Of a stretch of 32,145 nt of DNA, positions 6,978 through 14,735 are shown in pieces. Positions within the stretch are counted from its first letter, which is position 1. Each line of letters starts with the position of its first letter. This stretch comes from an uncultured Rhizobiaceae group bacterium (GTDB lineage: Bacteria; Pseudomonadota; Alphaproteobacteria; Rhizobiales; Rhizobiaceae). The stretch spans positions 1-32,145 of the forward strand of contig CALDZZ010000025.1 in NCBI GenBank assembly GCA_937944075.1, read 5' to 3'. The translations under genes and the position numbers were made by a program. Below the pieces are notes generated by a model. That model was not told where the DNA came from. It made no database searches and saw only the letters and a program-made list of their open reading frames with translations.

Positions 6978-8032
6978 GCCAGTTCCTTCAATCGTTTGGC
7001 AAACTGTTGTGCTGCCGTTTGCCAGGTCGGGAATTCCGGTTCGGCCCTGATGGTATTTTTCTTGTACTCCAGCCGCAGACTTTTGTCTGTAATCAGTTTT
7101 TCAAGCGCCTGTTTCAATTGTCTGGTATTTTCAGGCTCTATCAGTATCCCACATGATGGCGGAACCGTTTTGGCAATCGCACCTCCGGTTGTTCCGATCA
7201 CTGGCAGTCCTCTCACGATGGCTTCTGCATAGACCATGCCATATCCCTCATATTGTGAAGGTAGAACAAAAATATCAGAGTTTGCATAGGCCTCTTCGAT
7301 TGTCTTGTCCTCGACTGCACCATGAAAGGCAACCTTGTCTGTCAGGCTGTTCATTTCAATAAATTCCTTGAGGTTCAAGAAAAGTGCCTCATCAAATTGG
7401 GTGCTACCATAGCAATTCAGTACCCAGTCAAGGTTGCGTAATTCGGCCAGAGCTTCGAGAAGGGTTCGATGGGATTTTCTTGGAATAACGGAAGCAACGC
7501 ATATGAGTTTTACGGTATTGCTGTCGCTATCAGTCGTGTTGGTAGCACGGTTGGCCGGTCTGTCAACGCCTGGCAATACGGCATGAATTCTTTCGGGGGC
7601 AAACTTAAAGTTATCCTTCACGCTTTGGGACGTGGTCTCACTGGTTGTAATGACCGCTTTAACCCAGGCTAATCCCGATTTTTCACTTTCCTTCAGTTCC
7701 TTGGCTACTTGTTCAGACAATCCGTTTTCAAGGCAAAGCGGATGGTGCAGCAATGAGACGACAGGCATTTTGTCCGCAAGTTTTTTTAAAAATTCAGGCG
7801 ATGCCCCGCCCAGAAGGCCATCAACCACGGCAATTTCTGCGGGCGGAAAGTGTTCAATCGCCTTGAGTGCGCTTGCCTTTTCTTCATCCGTCGGAAAGGG
7901 GTAATTGCCTTCCATGCTGATCAAATCGACTTGTTGTCCGGATTTTCGCCACTCGAGGATGATGTGCCGATCATAGCGATACCCACCAGTTGGCAGGTCA
8001 ATGTCACCTGGAATGACGAATAATATTCGCAT
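6974..8032 (-). CDS. Glycosyltransferase family 4 protein
   Basis: This 352-residue GT-B fold enzyme transfers a sugar from an activated nucleotide sugar with retention. The N-terminal domain begins MRILFVIPGDIDLPTGGYRYDR, with the Gly-rich acceptor-side loop. The C-terminal donor domain has LICVASVIPRKSHRTLLEAL and PSQYEGYGMVYAEAIVRGLPVIGT, whose E-x7-E pattern is the GT4 hallmark. It lies 3 bases after the pterin-synthase-like gene and overlaps the methyltransferase gene by 4 bases, so it is part of the same operon. Donor and acceptor are not readable from sequence. Because it is embedded with small-molecule enzymes, a soluble metabolite or lipid acceptor is as likely as a polysaccharide. 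Confidence 0.9.
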   Translation of the reverse strand: MRILFVIPGDIDLPTGGYRYDRHIILEWRKSGQQVDLISMEGNYPFPTDEEKASALKAIEHFPPAEIAVVDGLLGGASPEFLKKLADKMPVVSLLHHPLCLENGLSEQVAKELKESEKSGLAWVKAVITTSETTSQSVKDNFKFAPERIHAVLPGVDRPANRATNTTDSDSNTVKLICVASVIPRKSHRTLLEALAELRNLDWVLNCYGSTQFDEALFLNLKEFIEMNSLTDKVAFHGAVEDKTIEEAYANSDIFVLPSQYEGYGMVYAEAIVRGLPVIGTTGGAIAKTVPPSCGILIEPENTRQLKQALEKLITDKSLRLEYKKNTIRAEPEFPTWQTAAQQFAKRLKELA

Positions 8033-8035
8033 TAA

Positions 8036-8434
8036 TTACAGTTTTCCCTCATACCATGCACGTGCCACATGGCTTTCGGAAATGGTAATCCGAATGGCGT
8101 GCAGTTCACCTTTCTTGCGGCCCAGTTCACCAGCGTTTGCAGCCTTCGCCAGATGGTCAAAGATGTGTTTTGTCAGAAATTCAGTGGTTGTGTTTTCACC
8201 CTTGAACTGTGGCAGTTCATCCAGGTTTGCGTAATTGATGGGCGCAAGTACGGCTTTTAGCGCACCATGGGCAGCGCCGATATCAATGACGACGTTGTTT
8301 TCATCCAGTTGCTCGGAGATAAAACAGGCATCCACGACGAAAGTAGCGCCATGCATGGCTTGTGCGGGTCCAAAAAATTCACCTTTGAATGAGTGTGCAA
8401 TCATGATGTGATCGCGAACTTCTACTGCGTGCAA
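8036..8434 (-). CDS. 6-pyruvoyltetrahydropterin synthase/QueD homologue lacking catalytic residues
   Basis: The T-fold is recognisable over 132 residues: the first zinc-His region (IAHSF, His14), AMHGATFVVDA (His28), VVIDIGAAHGALK, LDELP, ENTTTEFLTKHIFDHL, and the pterin-anchoring Glu in ISESHVARAW. Compared with E. coli QueD, the catalytic Cys27 position is Ala24, the third zinc ligand (second His of HGH) is Ala30, and the His pair of LDHHYLN is Tyr-Ala. Ordinary carboxy- or pyruvoyl-tetrahydropterin synthesis is therefore unlikely. I place the start at the TTG at 8434, because AGGAGA lies 7 bases upstream and homology begins right after it. It lies 52 bases after the dehydrogenase gene and 3 bases before the glycosyltransferase gene. 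Confidence 0.8.
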   Translation of the reverse strand: MHAVEVRDHIMIAHSFKGEFFGPAQAMHGATFVVDACFISEQLDENNVVIDIGAAHGALKAVLAPINYANLDELPQFKGENTTTEFLTKHIFDHLAKAANAGELGRKKGELHAIRITISESHVARAWYEGKL

Positions 8435-8486
8435 GGGACGTCTCCTGAGTATTGGTTGGATATGCTTTAATCGATTATGCCAAGGA

Positions 8487-9524
8487 TTATCGCATCTGTT
8501 GGTAGTTGACCAGTTGGCAAAGAATATTGCTATCTGCACTAAATATGTCATCAAGATGGTTGGGCAATGCCTCAAACCCTATTCCTGTTTCAAGGAGGGC
8601 ATCCAGTGCCGGGTTCGTCAACAATTTCATGGCTTCTCGCATGCGGTCAGGGTAGTCATGGGTGTCTCGTCTTGAAGGGGAAATGTGACCGACCTGACTT
8701 GAAATAATTTGCAGGCGTTGAGAATGAAATGCGCCGCCCAGATCAAGCGATACACGCTTGTCGCCAAACCAGCTCATTTCAATGATCCTTGCCTCAAAGG
8801 CTGCGCTGTCGATTGCAAGCTGAAGACCCGATGCGGAGGCGGTTGAATTGAAAATGCGCTCCATGTGTGGTGTTGAACCCTTTGTGAAGTCGCTGACAGT
8901 CCTAAACTCAAGACCCAACGCTTCTGCGACCTGGCGTTTGTCAGCATTGATGTCCACAATCGTGGGTGTGAAACCTGATAGTGTCTTGACACAATAGGCG
9001 GTGAGCAAGCCGACCACTCCGGCGCCGATAATCAAATGTTTACTCGTATCTCCCAATTCGCCGTCCCAGGTTGCGTTGAGGGCAGTTTCCATGTTGGCGG
9101 CGAGCACTGCTGTTTGAGGTGAAAGTCCCTTGGGAAGGGGATTGCAGGCGGCTGCTTCAACGATAAACAGATCCTGATGCGGGTGCAAAACAAATACATG
9201 ATCGCCTTTATGCAGCGTTTTGACTTCACTTTGTGTTTCAATGATCTCACCCACACAGGCATATCCGTAGCTGACTGGATAAGTAAAATCCCCGACTTGA
9301 TTGGGGCAACGCATCCTGATTTCCTCGGATTCCGGCACTTTACCGTGATAAACGAGACTTTCAGTGCCACGACTTATACCGCTGAACATCGTCTTGATGG
9401 TAACGAAATTGTCATTTATATCAGCAAGTTGACAATCTTCTATAACAGCACTACCTGCCTGTTTATAGCTCAGTCTTCTTGCTCGCGCAGTGGTAACGTT
9501 TATTTGAGGCAATTGTTCAGACAC
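8487..9524 (-). CDS. Zinc-less MDR dehydrogenase (BchC-like)
   Basis: This is a 345-residue medium-chain dehydrogenase/reductase. The catalytic-zinc cysteine region reads SGISRGTESLVYHG and the usual GHE region reads SYGYACVGEI, so the zinc ligands are absent, as in the bacteriochlorophyllide dehydrogenase BchC subgroup. The Rossmann segment HLIIGAGVVGLLTAYCVK is followed by VDINADKRQVAEALG, whose Asp favours NAD(H). The start is a GTG with a weak ribosome binding site. It is the first gene of the four-gene cluster and diverges from opgH across about 120 bases. No photosynthesis genes are nearby, so it is not assigned to bacteriochlorophyll synthesis. Its substrate is unknown. Confidence 0.82.
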   Translation of the reverse strand: MSEQLPQINVTTARARRLSYKQAGSAVIEDCQLADINDNFVTIKTMFSGISRGTESLVYHGKVPESEEIRMRCPNQVGDFTYPVSYGYACVGEIIETQSEVKTLHKGDHVFVLHPHQDLFIVEAAACNPLPKGLSPQTAVLAANMETALNATWDGELGDTSKHLIIGAGVVGLLTAYCVKTLSGFTPTIVDINADKRQVAEALGLEFRTVSDFTKGSTPHMERIFNSTASASGLQLAIDSAAFEARIIEMSWFGDKRVSLDLGGAFHSQRLQIISSQVGHISPSRRDTHDYPDRMREAMKLLTNPALDALLETGIGFEALPNHLDDIFSADSNILCQLVNYQQMR

Positions 9525-9647
9525 AGTTCAGCAAAATTTCTCTATAACCTTCTCACAAGACATGGGCTTTGTCTCATTTATGCCAAAAAGGCAAGTGAAT
9601 GAGCATTTGTCAAATCTTTTGGTAACTTGATTTTAGGTACATATTAC

Positions 9648-11507
9648 ATGACCCCTACAACTCGCAGACAGTGTTTTGCTTCCCTCGTGATTGTTACAAT
9701 CTTCATGTTGTTAAGCATGATGACATATTCCTTGTCTTTGGGGGGAATTGTTTTGGCCGAGTGGGTCTTGCTCGCCTGTTTTGCGATAACCCTGCCATGG
9801 ACCGCAATTGGTTTTTGGAATGCGGTCATCGGATTTTTTATCCTCAGAACCAAAAAGAATGCTGCGCAGCATGTTTATCCTGCCTCTGCCGGTATAATCG
9901 GTAATGAGCCGATTACCAGTTCAACTGCAATTGCCATGTGTATCCGCAATGAAGACGCAAGTCAGGTGAACCGAAACCTGAATTCGATGATTGCACGTCT
10001 GGTTGCAGCCGGTGAAGGTGACAAGTTTCACGTCTATATCCTGAGTGATTCATTCGAACCAGAGACCATTAAAGACGAAGAGAAAATTTTCAGCCAGTTG
10101 AAAAACACTTGGGCTGGACAGGTTGAGGTTACCTACCGCAGACGTGATGATAACCCGGGCTTCAAGGCTGGCAACATACGAGAATTTTGCGAGCGTTGGG
10201 GCCACAGGCATGACTATATGCTGACGCTTGATGCTGACAGTGTAATGACTGCATCGTCGATCCTCAAAATGGTACGCATCATGCAGAAAAATGATACGCT
10301 TGGCATTTTGCAAAGTCTTGTTGTTGGTCTTCCTTCAGACAGTGCCTTTACCCGTGTTTTCCAGTTTGGAATGCGGATGGGTATGAAATCATATACAATC
10401 GGTAGTGCCTGGTGGCAGGCTGATTGCGGTCCATACTGGGGGCACAATGCGCTCATTCGCATGAAGCCGTTTATTGACCATTGTCACTTGCCAAAAATTG
10501 AGGGCAAGAGCGCCCTGTCGGGCTGGATCTTAAGCCATGACCAAGTCGAAGCAGTTTACATGCGCCGCGCCGGTTATGAATGTCGTGTTCTGGCTGAGGA
10601 AAGTGGTTCGTATGAAGAGAACCCACCGCATATTCTGGAATTTATCCGTCGTGACCTTCGCTGGTGCCACGGCAACATGCAGTATCTGCATTTGTTGAAT
10701 GAGCCTGGTTTGCTGCCAACAAGTCGTATCCAACTGGTGCTGGCCATTATGATGTTTGTCAGTTCTCCTGCGTGGATGCTTTTTGTGCTGGTTGGCACAA
10801 CAGCATTTATTTATCCTGAAGTGGGCGTTCAAATGCAGGGTGTTGGTCCGGGCTACACACTCTTTGCCATTATCATGGCCATGATTTTTGCGCCCAAGAT
10901 TGCTTCGATTGCTGATGTTTTGCTGCGCAAGGATTTGCGAAAATCCTTTGGTGGTGGCTTTGCCGTGGTTTTTGGCTCAATGGCGGAAATTCTATTTTCC
11001 ATGATGTTGGCACCGATCATGGCGGTTGCCAATACGATCTTTTTGTTTAAACTCTTTGCCCTTGGAAAAGCAAAGGGTTGGGCAACCCAGTCGCGTAATG
11101 CAGAATCGCTTCCGCTTAATGTGACCGCCAAACATTTGTGGCCGCAAATGTTGTTTGGTACCATTGGTGTTGCAGGGGTATTGAGTGTTGGCAATTTTGA
11201 TGCCCTGACGCTTGTGATTTGCCTTCCTGTTTTTGTCGGGCCATTCCTTGCCATCCCATTCGGGATATCAAGTTCACATGAGTTCTTTGGCAATCTGGCT
11301 GCAAAATATGGTATCTGGCAATTGCCCGAAGAAGAGCAGCCACCGGTGATTATTCGTGCTCTGGATTTGCCTGCCATTTCAATTCGTGCAGCCCATGAGC
11401 AGAATTCCGAATTGCATTCTCCACTGACGACACAACAATTACTGGATATTGATGCAGACCTTGATATTGTATCTTCCAATGTCGATGATATGCGTGTTGT
11501 TGCATAA
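9648..11507 (+). CDS. opgH: Glucans biosynthesis glucosyltransferase H
   Basis: OpgH (MdoH) is an inner-membrane family 2 glucosyltransferase that makes the beta-1,2 backbone of osmoregulated periplasmic glucans from UDP-glucose. The 619-residue protein has N-terminal membrane segments, then a cytosolic GT2 domain. That domain has DDNPGFKAGN, LTLDADSVM (metal-binding D-x-D) and the processivity motif in IRRDLRWCHGNMQYL. A cluster of C-terminal membrane helices follows from about residue 360. I use the ATG at 9648, with AGG 10 bases upstream; a TTG 21 bases earlier has no ribosome binding site. The usual periplasmic partner opgG is not adjacent. manC follows on the same strand after about 60 bases. 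Confidence 0.9.
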   Translation: MTPTTRRQCFASLVIVTIFMLLSMMTYSLSLGGIVLAEWVLLACFAITLPWTAIGFWNAVIGFFILRTKKNAAQHVYPASAGIIGNEPITSSTAIAMCIRNEDASQVNRNLNSMIARLVAAGEGDKFHVYILSDSFEPETIKDEEKIFSQLKNTWAGQVEVTYRRRDDNPGFKAGNIREFCERWGHRHDYMLTLDADSVMTASSILKMVRIMQKNDTLGILQSLVVGLPSDSAFTRVFQFGMRMGMKSYTIGSAWWQADCGPYWGHNALIRMKPFIDHCHLPKIEGKSALSGWILSHDQVEAVYMRRAGYECRVLAEESGSYEENPPHILEFIRRDLRWCHGNMQYLHLLNEPGLLPTSRIQLVLAIMMFVSSPAWMLFVLVGTTAFIYPEVGVQMQGVGPGYTLFAIIMAMIFAPKIASIADVLLRKDLRKSFGGGFAVVFGSMAEILFSMMLAPIMAVANTIFLFKLFALGKAKGWATQSRNAESLPLNVTAKHLWPQMLFGTIGVAGVLSVGNFDALTLVICLPVFVGPFLAIPFGISSSHEFFGNLAAKYGIWQLPEEEQPPVIIRALDLPAISIRAAHEQNSELHSPLTTQQLLDIDADLDIVSSNVDDMRVVA

Positions 11508-11571
11508 GCATCAATCTGGTTGATGAGTTGGGTGGGTTATTATTTGTATCGGTAAAGTTACGCCTGTTATT

Positions 11572-12984
11572 TTGAGCGGTGGTGCTGGAACACGGCTGTG
11601 GCCACTATCCAGGAATTCACGCCCCAAACAGTTTTTGAACCTGGGTGGTGAGCAAAGTCTTTTTCAAAGTACATTGATGCGGTGCTCGCATGACCTGTTT
11701 CACGAGAACCCGATTGTAATCGGCGCAAATGATCATCGTTTTCTGATTGCTGAAGACCTTGCAAGACTTGATATCAAGGCAGATATCATCCTCGAACCGG
11801 TTCAGCGCAATTCTTGTGCTGCAATCGTTGCCGGCTGTCTGCAGGCGCTTGAGCGTGAGACGGATCCGATTGTCATTATACTGGCAGCTGACCATGCCAT
11901 TCATGACATGGATGGTTTTGCACTGACTGTATCCTCTGCCATTGAGGCTGCAACGCAAGGTTATCTGATTACCTTTGGCATCAGGCCTGATTATCCTGCG
12001 ACTGGATATGGTTATATATTACCCTCAAAGGATAATGAGATTTGTGGCGGTTATCAGGCTTCCAGTTTTGTTGAAAAGCCGGATCAGAAGCTTGCCATCC
12101 AGTACCTTGAAGAAGGTTATCTTTGGAACAGTGGTAATTTCATGTTCAAGGCGAGTGCCTTTATTGAGGAAGCGCGAAAATATGCTCCCGAAGTAGTCAA
12201 GGCAGTCTCCAGAGCGCACCATGAAAAGAAAACAGACCTTGATTTTCTAAGGCTGAATAAGGCTTCATTTGAGCAAAGTCCCTCCATATCCGTTGACTAT
12301 GCGATCATGGAAAAAACCCGGCAATGTGTCGTGTTTGCTGCTACGCATGACTGGTCTGATATTGGCACATGGAATTCCGTATGGCGTAACTTGCCGCAGG
12401 ATGATGCCAATAACGCAATACTTGGCGATGTTACCATTCGTGATGGCGCAAACAATCTGGTTCATTCCCGGGACAGGCTGACAAGTTTGCTGGGTGTTGA
12501 TGATACGATTGTTGTTGTGACCCGTGATGTGGTTCTGGTTTGCGACCAATCACGAAGCGAGGATATCAAGTCGATTGTTGGCAATTTGAAAGAGCAGGGA
12601 CGTGATGAGGCTGATATGGCTCTTCAGGTTTACAGGCCTTGGGGTAATTATGAGCAGTTGGACAAGGGGGAGGGCTACCAGGTCAAACGCATTGTCATAA
12701 AGCCGGGTGGTGTGCTGTCTCTACAAAAACACAAGTATCGTGCGGAGCATTGGGTGGTTGTTCAGGGTCGGCCCGAGATAACGATTGAGGACGATGTTAA
12801 AACACTCGAGCCCAACCAGTCCATTTATATCCCGCTTGGCAGTGTTCACCGATTGGCTAATAAAACAGATGAAACGGTTGTTTTGATAGAGGTTCAAACA
12901 GGCGACTATCTTGGGGAAGATGATATCATTCGCCTGGATGATGAATACAACCGATCGTCTGGCAAAACAACATCTGTTGATTAG
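11572..12984 (+). CDS. manC: Mannose-1-phosphate guanylyltransferase/mannose-6-phosphate isomerase
   Basis: This bifunctional enzyme makes GDP-mannose: the N-terminal nucleotidyltransferase uses mannose-1-phosphate and GTP, and the C-terminal cupin isomerises fructose-6-phosphate. Seen are LSGGAGTRLWPLSR at the start, LEPVQRNSCAA, FVEKP, WNSGNF, and the isomerase signature YRPWGNYEQL, then QKHKYRAEHWVVVQG and GDYLGEDDIIRLDDEYNR. The given start is the only in-frame TTG, but homology clearly begins earlier: codons 11548-11571 read IGKVTPVI, the first beta strand of the family. No ATG, GTG or TTG lies in frame between the stop at 11524 and 11572. The true start is therefore a rare codon (ATT or ATC at 11539-11548) or hidden by a frameshift. 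Product feeds exopolysaccharide or LPS. Confidence 0.9.
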   Translation: MSGGAGTRLWPLSRNSRPKQFLNLGGEQSLFQSTLMRCSHDLFHENPIVIGANDHRFLIAEDLARLDIKADIILEPVQRNSCAAIVAGCLQALERETDPIVIILAADHAIHDMDGFALTVSSAIEAATQGYLITFGIRPDYPATGYGYILPSKDNEICGGYQASSFVEKPDQKLAIQYLEEGYLWNSGNFMFKASAFIEEARKYAPEVVKAVSRAHHEKKTDLDFLRLNKASFEQSPSISVDYAIMEKTRQCVVFAATHDWSDIGTWNSVWRNLPQDDANNAILGDVTIRDGANNLVHSRDRLTSLLGVDDTIVVVTRDVVLVCDQSRSEDIKSIVGNLKEQGRDEADMALQVYRPWGNYEQLDKGEGYQVKRIVIKPGGVLSLQKHKYRAEHWVVVQGRPEITIEDDVKTLEPNQSIYIPLGSVHRLANKTDETVVLIEVQTGDYLGEDDIIRLDDEYNRSSGKTTSVD

Positions 12985-13002
12985 GTTATACTGGTAAAAG
13001 CG

Positions 13003-13353
13003 TTAGTTGCTGGAAATCAACGGCAGGCCAGGAGCAACTTCCTTTGTCTCGGTCATCTCTTTTGGCTGTTTTTTCTCATACTCGCGTTGCATTTTCGTCG
13101 CTTCGTAGGACTTCTCTCTCAGCGCTTTCCTGTGCTTGCCTTGTGAAATCCAGGTAAGAGATGCGCCAATAATAGCACCAATGATAAGCATGCCAAACAT
13201 GAAAACAAAAAATGGCAGCGAGATTGAAAATGCCGGGTTTTCCGTATTTAGCGGATCTATGCTGAAAGATACCCAATGCCGGTTTGCCACAGAAAGCAGG
13301 ATCAGCAGAATTGCAATGGGTACAAAGAAAACAAGATTGATTATTTTACGCAA
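13003..13353 (-). CDS. LapA-domain (DUF1049) inner-membrane protein
   Basis: This 116-residue protein has two membrane helices (about residues 5-23 and 45-68), separated by a short loop with the NRHWVSFSIDP segment typical of the lipopolysaccharide-assembly protein A domain. A basic, helical cytoplasmic tail ends in a low-complexity Glu/Lys stretch. The start is a TTG at 13353 with AGGA 9 bases upstream. It lies 26 bases downstream of ihfB on the same strand, an association I know from other alphaproteobacteria, and converges on manC. The precise function in alphaproteobacteria is not known. Confidence 0.8.
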   Translation of the reverse strand: MRKIINLVFFVPIAILLILLSVANRHWVSFSIDPLNTENPAFSISLPFFVFMFGMLIIGAIIGASLTWISQGKHRKALREKSYEATKMQREYEKKQPKEMTETKEVAPGLPLISSN

Positions 13354-13379
13354 GATATTGGTTCCTGAATGGCGGTTGT

Positions 13380-13658
13380 TTACTGGTTCAGCTTTTCGCG
13401 CAGTTCTTTACCGGTTTTGAAAAACGGAACCCACTTCTCATCAACCATTACCTGCTCGCCTGTTTTGGGATTGCGCGCTGCTCTTGCAGGTCTGTTTTTG
13501 ACAGAAAATGCGCCAAAACCACGCAATTCAACACGGTTGCCCTCAGCCAGTGCATCGGTGATTTCGTCAAGGATTGCATTGACCACATGTTCTACATCGC
13601 GATGATATAGATGAGGGTTTTTGTCGGCGATCATCTGAACAAGTTCTGATTTAATCAT
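13380..13658 (-). CDS. ihfB: Integration host factor beta subunit
   Basis: IhfB pairs with IhfA to form a nucleoid protein that sharply bends DNA at specific sites, affecting transcription and recombination. The 92-residue length is normal. The sequence starts MIKSELVQMIADKNPHLY and contains the DNA-binding arm RGFGAFSVKNRPARAARNPKTGE with the intercalating proline. I place the start at the ATG at 13658, with AAGGA 9 bases upstream; a longer reading frame to 13706 would run into sppA and adds residues foreign to the family. It lies 26 bases after sppA and is followed by the LapA-domain gene. Confidence 0.95.
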   Translation of the reverse strand: MIKSELVQMIADKNPHLYHRDVEHVVNAILDEITDALAEGNRVELRGFGAFSVKNRPARAARNPKTGEQVMVDEKWVPFFKTGKELREKLNQ

Positions 13659-13684
13659 AAACTCAATCCTTAAGCTTAGGTTGG

Positions 13685-14662
13685 CTAATTGCCAGAACCT
13701 TGCCAAATAGAGACAAGACCGTCAAGCGGCAGATGTTCCCTTAGGGTATCTTCTAGGGCTTTCGCGTCCGAATTTCCGATTTCGATGCCGAAAATACGGG
13801 CAAATTTGGCAATGGCAGCCGGATTGTCAAAGATGCTGTCCGTTGGTCGTTTGGGTTTGCGCTCAACCACTTTCAGTTTTTCATCAATTCCCTTTTCCTT
13901 CTTGAGCCATGCTACGGCCACCTTCTCACCGCCAACGGCGTCAATCAGACCGTTCTCAAGACTTTGATTGCCAGTGAAAATACTGCCGTCAGCCAGTTGC
14001 AATACCTTGAACTCCGGCATGTCACGTCTTTCAACAACAATATCAACAAACCACTGGTAGGAATCCCTTATGACCCGGTCAATCATTTCAACCGCTTCAT
14101 CACTTGCAGGATTGAATGGATTTGGCTCCGCCTTAAGCGGTGAAGACTTGACGGATTTCACCTTGACGCCAATCTTGTCCAGCAGTTCTGATGCGTCTGC
14201 ATATTGAAAGAGAACGCCAATTGATCCGACGATTGAAGAACGTCTTGCGACAATGTGGTCACTGGCTGAGGCAATCATGTATCCTGCAGAGGCTGCAAGC
14301 GTTCCAACGCTTGTTGTTACCGGTTTTGTTTCGGCAAGCTCTCGAACGGCTTCATACATGGCTTCCCCGCCAACGGTTGAGCCACCAGGTGAAGAAATAT
14401 TGAGTACAACCGCCTTTACTTTCTCGTCGTCCTTGAGCTTTTCAAGAAGATCCAGCATTGGCTTGTCATTGGTAATCACACCGGTAATGCTGACGCGCGC
14501 AATATGATCCTTGCCAGCGCTTGAAAGGCCTGCCTTGTTGGCGCCAAAGGCAATCATGGCAAGCAGGGCAATACCCAGTATGATAAACGTGAGTATGCGC
14601 CAAAAGCTTACTTTCTTGCGCAGTCTTCTGCGATCAATGATGTCATCTGCATTTATAGACAC
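13685..14662 (-). CDS. sppA: Signal peptide peptidase SppA, short form
   Basis: This membrane-bound serine protease (family S49) digests signal peptides left after protein export. The 325-residue protein has one N-terminal membrane segment (about residues 19-42). The protease domain includes LNISSPGGSTVGGEAMYEAV, TLAASAGYMIASASDHIVA (containing the catalytic Ser) and SIVGSIGVLFQ. The SSPLKAEPNPF segment supplies the likely general-base Lys. The short, single-domain length matches the archaeal and Bacillus type, which oligomerises, rather than the double-length E. coli enzyme. The start is GTG with AAGGA 8 bases upstream. It leads a sppA-ihfB-lapA-like operon. Confidence 0.92.
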   Translation of the reverse strand: MSINADDIIDRRRLRKKVSFWRILTFIILGIALLAMIAFGANKAGLSSAGKDHIARVSITGVITNDKPMLDLLEKLKDDEKVKAVVLNISSPGGSTVGGEAMYEAVRELAETKPVTTSVGTLAASAGYMIASASDHIVARRSSIVGSIGVLFQYADASELLDKIGVKVKSVKSSPLKAEPNPFNPASDEAVEMIDRVIRDSYQWFVDIVVERRDMPEFKVLQLADGSIFTGNQSLENGLIDAVGGEKVAVAWLKKEKGIDEKLKVVERKPKRPTDSIFDNPAAIAKFARIFGIEIGNSDAKALEDTLREHLPLDGLVSIWQGSGN

Positions 14663-14735
14663 TGGCGTTTTCCTTGCTTTGAATGGCTTACAGGTAGCAG
14701 TCGATTATGTTTCCTGCAAGGCTGCGATCGCTATT

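Noticed and set aside
8435..8575. 47-codon N-terminal extension of the pterin-synthase-like protein
   Set aside because: It overlaps the end of the dehydrogenase gene, has no homology to the family, and the TTG at 8434 has a strong ribosome binding site.
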